Source of the DNA: Rubripirellula lacrimiformis
Lineage (GTDB): Bacteria > Planctomycetota > Planctomycetia > Pirellulales > Pirellulaceae
Reading direction: 5' to 3'
Assembly: GCF_007741535.1 (NCBI RefSeq)
Contig: NZ_CP036525.1
Coordinates: 744,001-808,000 of the forward strand
Length of the DNA: 64,000 nucleotides
Both the position numbers and the translations under genes were made by a program. The notes below the pieces were generated by a model, which was not told where the DNA came from, searched no databases, and saw only the letters and a program-made list of their open reading frames with translations. How positions within the stretch are numbered: the first letter of the stretch is position 1; every line of letters starts with the position of its first letter. Shown here one piece after another: positions 36,099-44,518 of the stretch.

Positions 36099-39000
36099 CT
36101 AATCCTTGAAATGGATTTCTTTGTATTCACTCAAGAGCGTCACCAATCTCTCTCGAAGATCACTGATCCACTCGTCAAGGTTTTCCGACGTGATCGTCAC
36201 CGGCTCTACAAGTTCCTTTGACGAGATGTTGACGATTGTTTCAGACTCTTCTTCACTCAACTCTTCTTCGGGTTGCTCTTCGGGAACACGTTGTTGAACC
36301 TCATGCGATAACGTGTCCATCAGACCTGCAAGGCCCATTCGACGCGTGAGCAACAATCGCAGGTCGGCGAGTTCTCTGTCTGGTCGAGGTTGGGATGGCA
36401 ATTCCGATGATGTCATTCGACCAGCAATATCCTGACGATCATCGGGACTCAATTTGACCCAATCCGGCAAGCCTTCTAATTCGTTGCGAGAGTCTTCAAG
36501 TTGATCGTCGAACTGCTGTCGCAGTTCTGTAAATCGTGCGGAAATGTTGTCATTGATTCGACGGACGGCTCCACGTAACGCAGGCAACTGTTCAAAGAAG
36601 TTCTCACTCTGCTTGATTGTCTCAACCGTCTGACGCTGATCTTCTTCAAGAATCACCGAGGACTCGCCTTTGAACAGTTCGTCCAACTCGTCAATCGCGT
36701 CGAGTTGTTTTTGTGCTTCCCGGATAAGCCGTTCTCCGTCGTCGGACAGAGCTTTCAGCACCAACTTGGACCACTCGATGTCAGCTGGCAGTTTGCAGTC
36801 AGAAGCCCCTAAGACCATCGCCGCACCGCTTGCGTCTTCTTTCAAAAGGTCTGCACACGTTTGAAGCAATTGCTGAGCCCGATCCCGTCCCGGAAGTTGC
36901 AGCAAACGGAGTCGATCTGGCAGCGAGCCAACACTTTCGAGAACTGTTGGGATGTGTGTGCGTACGGCTCGACTGATGTGTTCTTCCAATGGAAGAACTT
37001 CGATGGCGAACAGTTCTTCCAGTCTTCGAGCAGCTCTGTCCATTGCATCAAGTGGCGGACGACTATCTCGAATCGAAACACCAGCTCGATTGAACGATGT
37101 GGTTGACTTGAAGGCTTCAATTGCCTGTGGGCCGGGAGTTGTGACTGTCCCTTCCCCCGTGTGCAGTTGAACTTCACCTGCTCGAAACAGGGCCGCGAAG
37201 ATGTATCGTGTTGCATCCTTCGTCCAACCGTACTCCGATTGGAAAAAGCGATCCTGAAGGACTTTGCCTTGAATGCGACCAGACCCGGATGCTTCGGCAA
37301 GCTCGGCAAAACAGCGTAGTGCTTCAACCAAGACATCCTTAGTTGTCTGAACGGCATATTTGCCACCAACTTTTGCAACGAGTTGCAGTGGATCTTTCTC
37401 GCTGGGCATCCGGTCAAGACGCTCGACTTCCAAAAACTTTGCCGCGATGTCAGTGTTTGGACGAATCGGAGCATCTTTGAATTTGGGAAAGACTGTTTTG
37501 GCAACTTCACCCACGATCTGCCGGCAAGCTGCATCGAGAGTGCTGCCAAGCTCTTTCACCGGCTTTGGTTGTGATTTGAAGATGAATAGGCCCTGCTGCA
37601 ACAGCGTCTGCTCAATCAGCTTTTGAGCATCCTCCTGACTCTTGTTCATCAGGGCGCGTTCACTTCTCAGGAACTGTGCTACGTCTTTATCGGCGTCACG
37701 TTCAGGGATGGTGCCGATGATGAAGTCGGAACGCCGAGCTTCGATGAGTTTCTCCTCAATCTCTTCCGGGAGCGTGACCAAGAGTGCCACAGTGTTCTCA
37801 AATTCACGCGTGTTGTTCGTAGAGAGCAACAGATCTTCACGACGAGTATCAAAGCTCTCGGCAGAAGCCGGCTCAATGCGAATCTGAATATCGTTGCCTT
37901 CGCCCACAACCGGCGTCTTTTGGTAGCAAATCCCAGCTTCAACCTTCTTGATATTCTCCAGCATTGATGACGGCAGCTGTTCAAATATCCGTGCCAGTAA
38001 CTGCGAACGAAGGCGATTGATCTCACCGCCTGTCGGGTTGTATTCGTTTCGCTTGTCGCGATAGACCTTGATTCCTTCGCTGAGAAATCCGTAGCCCCCG
38101 GTCTGAGGATCGTTTACCAGTCCCGATTCTTTCTCTCTAATCAGCTTGGCAAGTGAATCCTTAACTGGTTGGTCTTGAGGTTGCTCACCCAATTCTGGAT
38201 ACAGCAGCGCGGCAATGTTCTCTTCGGTTCTTGGGAAGTGTTCCTGCAAGGGCTGAAGTGCTGCAATGGCCTTCGCAACACGAACGGTAAAGGGATCGCT
38301 GGCGAAGATTCTCTCAACCTTTTCAATCCCGTTAAGAACGTGTGGAAGCACCTTGCCGATATCGTTACGCAACGTATCAAAGAAATCGTCAGCGCAAGCG
38401 AGTGTTCCCACGGGCCGATCTGCCAATGGCTTTTTTCCAGCTGGCATTGGAGTTCGACTGACATTAACCAACAAGTCTTGGATTACTCGAATTGCCGATC
38501 GCAAGCCTACACCGCCGGTCGAGCGTGCCAGCGTTCGGATCAACTCCATCAGCAAATCAAAGTGCTGCGGAAGGAATGGGTAGAAGCGGGCAAACGTATC
38601 TGGGTCCAGATCCGCTTTGAATTGCGACCACCCTTCGAGCTTGGTCGCAGCGATCAGCTTCTGACCTTGCTTGCCAAACCTTTCCTTGAGTGCTTTGTGT
38701 GAATCTGGATCTTTGGTGAGAAGACGTAGGTACGTGATTTCCTTGATGTCACGAGCGTCCAGCTGGATGCTGATTGGAAATCGATCTCGCAGTTTGTTGA
38801 GTTCCGCAGAGTTGTATGCCGCTTGTTCGACAATTTCCTGAAGCGTTTGCTGACCGGTAGCCGCAATCCAAACACGCCCTTTGCCAAGCTCCTTCAAGTT
38901 TCGAGCAAGACCATCAAGGTTGAGAATCAACTCACCACGCGGAGCAACATACTGGCCGGCTTCGTCAATCAGGAATAGCACGTTTTGGTGCTTGAAGTGC

Positions 39001-39758
39001 CGACGAACCAAATCCACCATTCGCTCAGCAAGCTCACGAACGTTCAATTCCAACTCGAACTTTGTGCTTCGGAATTCGCCCGGTTCGTACTCAATGAAAA
39101 ACTGTGGCACCAACTGGTCAGCGCGTGCCATTGCGATCAAAGGGTCGTTATGGATGTCACTCCACTCACCTTTGTTCGGGAACTTCTTTCGGTATGCTTC
39201 CTGAAAGTCCGCGTATCGACCTTCTTTGTCGAGGCGAAATTCCAGCTCTGCGAGTTTCTTTTCCTTCGAGAAACCGATCTTTTGCAGCACCTTCCAATAC
39301 AGAACTTTTGTGACCGGGGCCGTTGCTGTGTCGGCCAACTGTTCCGCTCCGAGGTCGAGCATGATGACAGCGGTAGGCTCGTTTTTTGCAAGAGTCTTAA
39401 GTTCAGACTCAACTGCAGGTGAGTTGAGGCGTTCGCTCAGAAGATCAATGAACGGTGTGCCATTGATCTTCCGATCTGGATCAAGCGCAAAGCCAAGGTA
39501 CTTAGTAAACGAACTCTTACCAGATCCATAGAAGCCGGAAACCCAAATCCCAACTTCTGTAATGTCACCGGTGCGCACGCCGGCACCAAAGTGCTCGACA
39601 AACTTGCTGAAGCAAGCCTCAACATTGTCGGTGACTTCGTACTCTTTGATTTCTCGTTCGAGCCAGTCGGGATCATCACGCTGATAATCAATGACCTTCT
39701 CAATTTCCCGATCGATCTTGCGATCAGTTGAAAATAGCTGCCGAATCGTTTCGCTCAT
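36099..39758 (-). CDS. brxC: BREX protein BrxC (large P-loop ATPase)
   Basis: The 1219-residue protein begins IRQLFSTDRKIDREIEKVID. It has a P-loop SGFYGSGKSSFTKYLGFALD at about residues 74-93 and NVLFLIDEAGQYVAPRGE as Walker B. The long helical C-terminal half ends in an acidic stretch (EEQPEEELSEEESETI). Size and motifs match BrxC/PglY, the AAA+ component found in every BREX type. Its ATG overlaps the TGA of brxB (ATGA). The following ATPase begins 9 bases past its stop. Confidence 0.94.
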   Translation of the reverse strand: MSETIRQLFSTDRKIDREIEKVIDYQRDDPDWLEREIKEYEVTDNVEACFSKFVEHFGAGVRTGDITEVGIWVSGFYGSGKSSFTKYLGFALDPDRKINGTPFIDLLSERLNSPAVESELKTLAKNEPTAVIMLDLGAEQLADTATAPVTKVLYWKVLQKIGFSKEKKLAELEFRLDKEGRYADFQEAYRKKFPNKGEWSDIHNDPLIAMARADQLVPQFFIEYEPGEFRSTKFELELNVRELAERMVDLVRRHFKHQNVLFLIDEAGQYVAPRGELILNLDGLARNLKELGKGRVWIAATGQQTLQEIVEQAAYNSAELNKLRDRFPISIQLDARDIKEITYLRLLTKDPDSHKALKERFGKQGQKLIAATKLEGWSQFKADLDPDTFARFYPFLPQHFDLLMELIRTLARSTGGVGLRSAIRVIQDLLVNVSRTPMPAGKKPLADRPVGTLACADDFFDTLRNDIGKVLPHVLNGIEKVERIFASDPFTVRVAKAIAALQPLQEHFPRTEENIAALLYPELGEQPQDQPVKDSLAKLIREKESGLVNDPQTGGYGFLSEGIKVYRDKRNEYNPTGGEINRLRSQLLARIFEQLPSSMLENIKKVEAGICYQKTPVVGEGNDIQIRIEPASAESFDTRREDLLLSTNNTREFENTVALLVTLPEEIEEKLIEARRSDFIIGTIPERDADKDVAQFLRSERALMNKSQEDAQKLIEQTLLQQGLFIFKSQPKPVKELGSTLDAACRQIVGEVAKTVFPKFKDAPIRPNTDIAAKFLEVERLDRMPSEKDPLQLVAKVGGKYAVQTTKDVLVEALRCFAELAEASGSGRIQGKVLQDRFFQSEYGWTKDATRYIFAALFRAGEVQLHTGEGTVTTPGPQAIEAFKSTTSFNRAGVSIRDSRPPLDAMDRAARRLEELFAIEVLPLEEHISRAVRTHIPTVLESVGSLPDRLRLLQLPGRDRAQQLLQTCADLLKEDASGAAMVLGASDCKLPADIEWSKLVLKALSDDGERLIREAQKQLDAIDELDELFKGESSVILEEDQRQTVETIKQSENFFEQLPALRGAVRRINDNISARFTELRQQFDDQLEDSRNELEGLPDWVKLSPDDRQDIAGRMTSSELPSQPRPDRELADLRLLLTRRMGLAGLMDTLSHEVQQRVPEEQPEEELSEEESETIVNISSKELVEPVTITSENLDEWISDLRERLVTLLSEYKEIHFKD

Positions 39759-40324
39759 GCTGTTCCTCCGACCAACGTTGATCGGTAGTTTCCGTCAACT
39801 GAGTAAAACCCAAGAAATTTGAGGCCATACTGCCCCGATCTCTTTCCCGGATAGAAGATGACCATTGGCACTTTCACTCGATCGTGAAGTCCGCTTTCCA
39901 ATGTGCGAACTCGAAAGTACGGGTGCAGCAGTCCGGTGTCCGTGAGAAACAGAACGCGATTCTCAACTGGTTCCGAGACCAATGCAGCGACTTCCCCTAT
40001 CAGTCCGTCATCTCCGCGCAACACATCTCTCATGGCACTGTTGATCTCTGTCGGTTCAGCATCTGGTTCTGCTTCCAGCCAAGATTCCCAGCGCCCCGAC
40101 TGGTCGATGATCTTCCAAGCCAATTCGGCCATCGATGCGGTTTGTACTTGCAAGTCGTCCTGCCGCAGTTTCGCCGCCCAGAGAGGCAGCTTCTGCTTTA
40201 GTTCGAGAGTCTCTTCTGGCGCATGGATGAAGTAAAAGACAGGATCACTCTTTGCTGGATTGAGTGCGTCTGTCCCCTTCAGTTGCGACCGAAGAAGTTC
40301 AAATGTTGATTCCAACGAGGACAT
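39755..40324 (-). CDS. brxB: BREX protein BrxB (DUF1788)
   Basis: The ATG at 40324 (MSSLESTFELLRSQLKG) is chosen because the upstream extension overlaps brxA fully. The 189-residue protein carries DPVFYFIHAPEETLELKQKL, ELAWKIIDQSGRW, FLTDTGLLHPYFRVRTLESG and FYPGKRSGQYGLKFLGFY. These are the DUF1788 landmarks; BrxB binds PglZ in studied systems. It overlaps brxA by 26 bases and brxC by 4. Confidence 0.92.
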   Translation of the reverse strand: MSSLESTFELLRSQLKGTDALNPAKSDPVFYFIHAPEETLELKQKLPLWAAKLRQDDLQVQTASMAELAWKIIDQSGRWESWLEAEPDAEPTEINSAMRDVLRGDDGLIGEVAALVSEPVENRVLFLTDTGLLHPYFRVRTLESGLHDRVKVPMVIFYPGKRSGQYGLKFLGFYSVDGNYRSTLVGGTA

Positions 40325-41117
40325 CGACTGCCTCCTCCATCGTTGATGCGTTCCACGTGATACGAACGACATTGCCCGCAGCCTGAAAGACCCAGAGTCC
40401 GTGTCTGCTGAGTTCATCAAGACTTTCACGAACAACTGCTTTGTTGCACTGCCAAATCGACCAGTCTTGATGAGACGCAACGCCGGCATCTGACTTGCCT
40501 GAAAAGTGCAGGTCATAAGCCAAATAGGCAACAGCGATAGGATGTGGTCGAAACGAAAGGATCTCACGAGGCTTACGTGAGTTGGTAGACAAGAGACCGA
40601 ACTCTGCTAGTGCTTTGAGCACCCCGCGAGAAACCTTCTTCTTCGTTTCTGCCGCCCATGGCGATTCCATCATGCCTTTTTCTTCGGCTTCGCAAAGAAA
40701 TGCAGTTGCCGTATCTACCGTGACTGACAGCCGTCCTTCGTTAATGGCGTCCGTCAAAAACACAGTGATCGAATCCCGGAGAAGACGATCTGCGCGTGCG
40801 GAATACAGTAGGCACAGATCTCGGAACCAATCGTTTGAAGATCGGTTCTCAACCAGACGCTTCATGTGACGAGCTGGACAGCCGGCGGGGCTCAGCAACC
40901 TTGGAGCGAAACATCGCTGAACGATGTCTCGAACCCGACGAGCCGTTGCCTTACCGAGCAAGTCCGCTTCAAGAACTCGTTCCGCGAGGCTTGCCGCATC
41001 TTCATCAACTTTCCATTCGCGCAATAGCATCCGGGTCTCTGGAAGAAGGGCCGCTCCTTTCGAGATGCGAATCGTATAGGGATCGCTTACCGTTTTTGCC
41101 ATTACGCTACTCATCAT
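40299..41117 (-). CDS. brxA: BREX protein BrxA (DUF1819)
   Basis: The protein starts with YTIRISKGAALLPETRMLLR after a short lead, the standard BrxA N-terminus. The rest is a two-domain winged-helix-like protein (EILSFRPHPIAVAYLAYDLH, NKAVVRESLDELSRHGLWVF). BrxA binds DNA and is needed for some BREX systems. GAGGCGG, 6 bases upstream, favours the ATG pair at 41117/41114, which overlaps the stop of the preceding gene; an ATG at 41102 is also possible. Confidence 0.9.
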   Translation of the reverse strand: MMSSVMAKTVSDPYTIRISKGAALLPETRMLLREWKVDEDAASLAERVLEADLLGKATARRVRDIVQRCFAPRLLSPAGCPARHMKRLVENRSSNDWFRDLCLLYSARADRLLRDSITVFLTDAINEGRLSVTVDTATAFLCEAEEKGMMESPWAAETKKKVSRGVLKALAEFGLLSTNSRKPREILSFRPHPIAVAYLAYDLHFSGKSDAGVASHQDWSIWQCNKAVVRESLDELSRHGLWVFQAAGNVVRITWNASTMEEAVDVLVGINI

Positions 41118-41613
41118 CCGCCGCCTCGAAGTAGGGATACACTCGCTGGTTCTTCGCGATAGACGCGGCGTACAGCGAAGCAATATCCCTTGGCGTCGAA
41201 GCCTTTTGTATCTCTGTGATTTTTCCTAGCGACTTCGGTCCCTTGGAAAACTTGATGTCGCTTCCTTCAGACATCTCCTGCAGTAATTGAACAATGTCCG
41301 TAGATTCTGTTGGCAGCGTCCAGTCAGCCAGTTCATTCGCAACGTCAACGAGCTGGTGCTCAATGCTCGATGGGAATCTGAACAGATGAAATGAGCGGAG
41401 GCCGGTCTTGTCGTCATGATCCTTGCGAGCAGCGACCGTCGCAGACGAAAGAGCGGCCACTCCGGTGCTTCTAGGGAAGATGCGTTGACCGATGTTCATT
41501 CCCGCTGGTGTAAGAAACTGACTCTTCCACCAAGGTTCACTGATACGCTCACCCAATGCCGCGACCAGCAGTCGTGCTTTCAAGAGTCCGTCGATAATTG
41601 AATTGTTCGCCAT
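41107..41613 (-). CDS. BrxE-like protein
   Basis: The 168-residue protein reads LLKARLLVAALGERISEPWW, then PAGMNIGQRIFPRSTGVAAL, AARKDHDDKTGLRSFHLFRF and PSSIEHQLVDVANEL. The order L-R-L-L-V-x-x-L-G-E...W-W...F-P-R-T/S...H-L-F-R matches the BrxE family as I remember it. BrxE heads type 6 BREX loci; its role is unknown. AGGAA precedes the ATG at 41613. It is the second gene of the operon, before brxA. Confidence 0.65.
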   Translation of the reverse strand: MANNSIIDGLLKARLLVAALGERISEPWWKSQFLTPAGMNIGQRIFPRSTGVAALSSATVAARKDHDDKTGLRSFHLFRFPSSIEHQLVDVANELADWTLPTESTDIVQLLQEMSEGSDIKFSKGPKSLGKITEIQKASTPRDIASLYAASIAKNQRVYPYFEAADDE

Positions 41614-41631
41614 TGCTGTTTCCTGCCGGTC

Positions 41632-41835
41632 TCACTCATCGTCCGAGAGCGATGGGCTTTCCAGTTTCTGCCGCAGTTCTTCCAAATCAGCCCGCTTGTA
41701 CAGGCGGTAGTTGTTCACTGCGTGCCGATACTCCGCAATCTTTTTGGCCGCGCCCCAGCTTCGGAGCGTGTTCGGTGACACGCCCAAAAACTCAGCCGCT
41801 TCTTTTACTGTCATGAACTCGCTGTCGGTGCTCAT
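41632..41835 (-). CDS. Small MerR/excisionase-type HTH protein heading the BREX operon
   Basis: The 67-residue protein reads MTVKEAAEFLGVSPNTLRSW, then NYRLYKRADLEELRQKL. This is the helix-turn-helix plus wing of MerR and excisionase-like DNA-binding proteins. It ends 18 bases before the BrxE-like gene, so it is the first gene of the operon and a likely autoregulator. An ATG at 41814 would give a shorter form. Confidence 0.82.
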   Translation of the reverse strand: MSTDSEFMTVKEAAEFLGVSPNTLRSWGAAKKIAEYRHAVNNYRLYKRADLEELRQKLESPSLSDDE

Positions 41836-41881
41836 GTTTCCCCCATTTCGGGATGGAATGAGTTAATCCGTCCAATGCCAC

Positions 41882-41899
41882 GAACCTTACCAAAGGTTC
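41882..41899. promoter_or_regulatory. Possible operator upstream of the BREX operon
   Basis: GAACCTT-ACCA-AAGGTTC is a palindrome with 7-bp perfect arms, 47 bases before the HTH start. A binding site for the HTH protein is plausible but not shown. Confidence 0.4.
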
Positions 41900-42016
41900 C
41901 GAACATTGGCCATCCGACGGAAAGTTTCGGCGAGGTGTTTACGGGCAATAAAACGGTTTTGCGTGCTGTGCTGAATGACTCCGGTAACATTCCCGATTGA
42001 GCAGGATTTCGCAGTT

Positions 42017-42388
42017 CTAGGGAGTGTCCGCCTGAAACTTGGAACCAGCCAATAGATCGCAGGCTTGGCATTGGTGGGGTCGTTGCGGAAACAGAAATGC
42101 GGCTTGCAGAACACATGACCTCAATTGGAAGCCCCGACCGTACGACGACACATCGACAATGTCCGCAAAGCCGATGATCGCACCAAAGTTGAACGCGTCG
42201 CGATGAACGGAATCGGATCCTGTCGTCTTTCGAATCGCGTTGACGACTTGGGCTGATGTCGAGGCATGGATCGCGATTCGGCCTCGGTGCTGTGTCGTCC
42301 AGGTTCGGTTCTCGACAGTTTTGATTCCCGCACAGATGCCCCACGCCCAGGGCTGGCGAACCGATAGGCAGCGGATTTCCGGGGACAT
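42017..42388 (-). pseudogene. ASCH-domain protein, frameshifted
   Basis: The ATG at 42388, with AGGTG upstream, opens an ASCH domain: IRCLSVRQPWAWGICAGIKT, VENRTWTTQHRGRIAIHAST and GAIIGFADIVDVSSYG. After this the frame reads FQLRSCVLQAAFLFPQRP, while the next frame reads HVFCKPHFCFRNDPTNAKP, which fits the usual F-C-F-x-x-N-P continuation better. A frameshift near 42105-42120 is therefore likely. ASCH proteins bind or modify RNA nucleosides. It lies beyond the BREX operon on the same strand. Confidence 0.55.
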
Positions 42389-42743
42389 GCATCACCTGCG
42401 ATAGCGAGAACATTTTTAGAACGGGGCGCGATTCGGCAAACTCAAAATGTATCAAGCCGCTTAATTCGAACCCACTAGGCTGTCGCGAAGGCGACAAACC
42501 TCATGCATTGGATCATTGAGGATCCGAGGTACCGCTTCAATCCGGCTGGAGTTTGGTCATCGAACGGGGCTGATGTCCATCGCCGCTAGAGAATGTGACG
42601 CTGCAGGATCGCATTTAACACGACGCCCGCCGGCAATGGTGAAATCAGCGACGGGCGTTCGAGTGGTGGAGTACGATGCGAGAATCGCAGACATTGATTG
42701 AATTGGGGGATTGAAGCGTCCCTGTCAGTAAGCAGGACCGGAA
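42389..42743. other. Intergenic region, no gene seen
   Basis: This 355-base gap lies between divergent genes. No convincing coding frame or RNA was found; it should hold promoters in both directions. Confidence 0.35.
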
Positions 42744-43559
42744 ATGGCATCACACGATTGGTTCCTTCGCCACAACGACGGCGAGGTTCACGGCCCCTTC
42801 ACGCTGCAGCAACTGATCGACGCTGCTTTGGTCGGAAGCGTTGCGTTCGATACCGAAGTGATGAGTGAACGGCACACAAGCGGCAGATGGATTCTCGCGA
42901 GCCGGATCAAGCAGATTGCGGCCGCGATGGCGTCGATGAACGTTCCTCAGGCGCCGCCGGCAGAACCTCGACCGGCCGGCAATCGTGAATCCGATGGGCA
43001 GCCGGACGTTGATAGTTTTCACGTTAAAACTGTCGATCGACCGCGGCACGCACCGATGATTGTTCCGTCGACAATCGGTGCGGCGTTCTTTGCGATATTC
43101 GACTTTCGCTTCCGCTACTACATCACGCCATGGATCATTCGTATTCAGTGGGCTGTTTTTGTGACGGCGGTCGTTCTCCTGATGGCCATCGTGACATTCA
43201 CTACGATTGTCGCACCGTTTGCCGAGTCGCTTTCATCAAACCTTCCAGACACTGCCAGCAGTCGAGCTTCACGTGACAATACCGACGCCGGAAGTCGATC
43301 CTCGTCAGCATGGGCGCCACAACCACCGTCTCCGTCGGTATTGCCAGGTTGGATTGGTGGCGTTGGCAAGTTTGTAGCTAGCAAGCTGGGGCAGGCCGCT
43401 GTTCTGCTTTTTTTCTTCGGTGGATGCATCGCCTCACTGCTCTACGTGCGATTGATACTTGAATCGGCGATCGTTTTCTTCCGTATCGCTGAAGATATCG
43501 CGAACGTGCACGACATCGCCAAGAGATTTCGGAAAGAGACCAGGCGATCGAGCGAATGA
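42744..43559 (+). CDS. GYF_2/DUF4282-like membrane protein
   Basis: The 271-residue protein has an N-terminal GYF_2 domain (DWFLRHNDGEVHGPFTLQQL, then ALVGSVAFDTEVMSE). A disordered Pro-rich linker follows, then IFDFRFRYYITPWIIRIQWA with a first membrane helix (VFVTAVVLLMAIVTFTTIV), a second disordered loop and a second helix (AAVLLFFFGGCIASLLYVRL). The core resembles DUF4282 (two helices with F-x-F...P-x-I-I and R-x-x-x-E). Function is unknown. Its presence on the island suggests cargo; it is transcribed away from BREX. Confidence 0.75.
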   Translation: MASHDWFLRHNDGEVHGPFTLQQLIDAALVGSVAFDTEVMSERHTSGRWILASRIKQIAAAMASMNVPQAPPAEPRPAGNRESDGQPDVDSFHVKTVDRPRHAPMIVPSTIGAAFFAIFDFRFRYYITPWIIRIQWAVFVTAVVLLMAIVTFTTIVAPFAESLSSNLPDTASSRASRDNTDAGSRSSSAWAPQPPSPSVLPGWIGGVGKFVASKLGQAAVLLFFFGGCIASLLYVRLILESAIVFFRIAEDIANVHDIAKRFRKETRRSSE

Positions 43560-43628
43560 GACAGCTCTGTCGCGGAGTTGTTGCATGGTGAAACGGACGG
43601 GACGGGACGGGCCAGTGCGAGCCGGCAA

Positions 43629-43838
43629 TTAGCGATGCATGGGACGCGTGACGTGCAGCAAATCACGCTGTTTTGCTTCTTTTTTGGGCCGCTGGTACGT
43701 CACCGTCAGCCGCCCGCCCGACGCCGAGGCCAGTGCAGCGAGAACGGCCAGTGATGGACGTTTAACGCCCGTCTGCTGCCGTTGCAGATGGAGCCGCTTC
43801 TGCGTTTGTTGCACGCTGGGCGTCGCCGCCGGTTTCAT
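43629..43838 (-). CDS. Possible small HTH-related fragment
   Basis: The 69-residue frame contains KRPSLAVLAALASASGGRLT, which looks like the last helices of an XRE repressor (P-S-L-x-x-L-x-x-L-A). The N-terminal helices are not present. It overlaps the end of the next gene by 77 bases. It may be a remnant or spurious. Confidence 0.25.
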   Translation of the reverse strand: MKPAATPSVQQTQKRLHLQRQQTGVKRPSLAVLAALASASGGRLTVTYQRPKKEAKQRDLLHVTRPMHR

Positions 43839-44175
43839 AGTCGCTCGATCCGTACAGGGATTCCTCTAGCCGCCAAAAAAATTCAGTTCGCCGATCGAAA
43901 TCTAGCACGGCGGATTCTTCTTTCGCTTTTCGATGTACCCCCGGGAGCTTCTTCAGGTCCCGATGAATCGTTGCGCGATCGACATTCAGTGATTCGGCCA
44001 GTCTCGATTGCCAGCCACGTTCACCGACGTTGACGTTGCGAAGCAGGGCAGCAAGTTTGGATAGCCGAAGTTCCGCGGCGACCTGCCGACGTCGGTTGTA
44101 GGCATCGCGGGCAGCGTTTCGGCGAATCTTTCGATCGCGTTCACTCAAATTGTTTGTTGCACACTCATGTCTCAT
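43762..44175 (-). CDS. Putative HTH DNA-binding protein
   Basis: With the ATG at 44175 (MRHECATNNLSERDRKIRRN), preceded by CAGGGG, the protein has 137 residues. The basic helix (RKIRRNAARDAYNRRRQVAA) is followed by GWQSRLAESLNVDRATIHRD, a helix-turn-helix of DeoR/winged type. The C-terminus is polar and Ala-rich. I do not recognise the family. It lies downstream of the primase gene on the same strand and may regulate island genes. Confidence 0.55.
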   Translation of the reverse strand: MRHECATNNLSERDRKIRRNAARDAYNRRRQVAAELRLSKLAALLRNVNVGERGWQSRLAESLNVDRATIHRDLKKLPGVHRKAKEESAVLDFDRRTEFFWRLEESLYGSSDYETGGDAQRATNAEAAPSATAADGR

Positions 44176-44518
44176 CGGGTTGAGCCCCTGCAGGAGTAGA
44201 GTTCGATCGCCAAGCTGTAGCCAACGCAAGCCGGCAAAGCGGACCAATCCCATCCAGGCGACGTGCCGAATCGATCGTTTGGCGTTTCGTTGGTTTGGAA
44301 GTTCATTTGTTTTGCTCGCTAGTTCTTTCGGGTAGATTTCTTTAATAGGTATTCTTTTTGTTTTCTCCGTTCTTTTGAATCTATTTCCCCACTTGGTCCT
44401 CTAGGTCCCTACTTTTCGACAAAGAATCTCACATAAGAGAATAATAGTAATGGTTCTTGTGTTCCCTTCCCTATGTATCGAGTTACTCCCGCAGAATTCT
44501 TGGACCGTGTGGACCGGA
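44176..44518. other. AT-rich intergenic region after the primase gene
   Basis: 343 bases, clearly richer in A and T than the neighbourhood (for example 44330-44460), with a repeated CAGAATTCTT at about 44493 and 44536. In P4-like elements the origin lies near the primase; this is a candidate, without proof. Confidence 0.35.

Noticed and set aside
36842-37549. A 235-codon frame inside brxC
   Set aside because: Same strand but another frame within the well-supported brxC coding sequence; no domain visible.
41832-42497. A 221-codon minus-strand frame over the ASCH region
   Set aside because: Its translation shows no domain and it overlaps the ASCH frame, which has clear family motifs.
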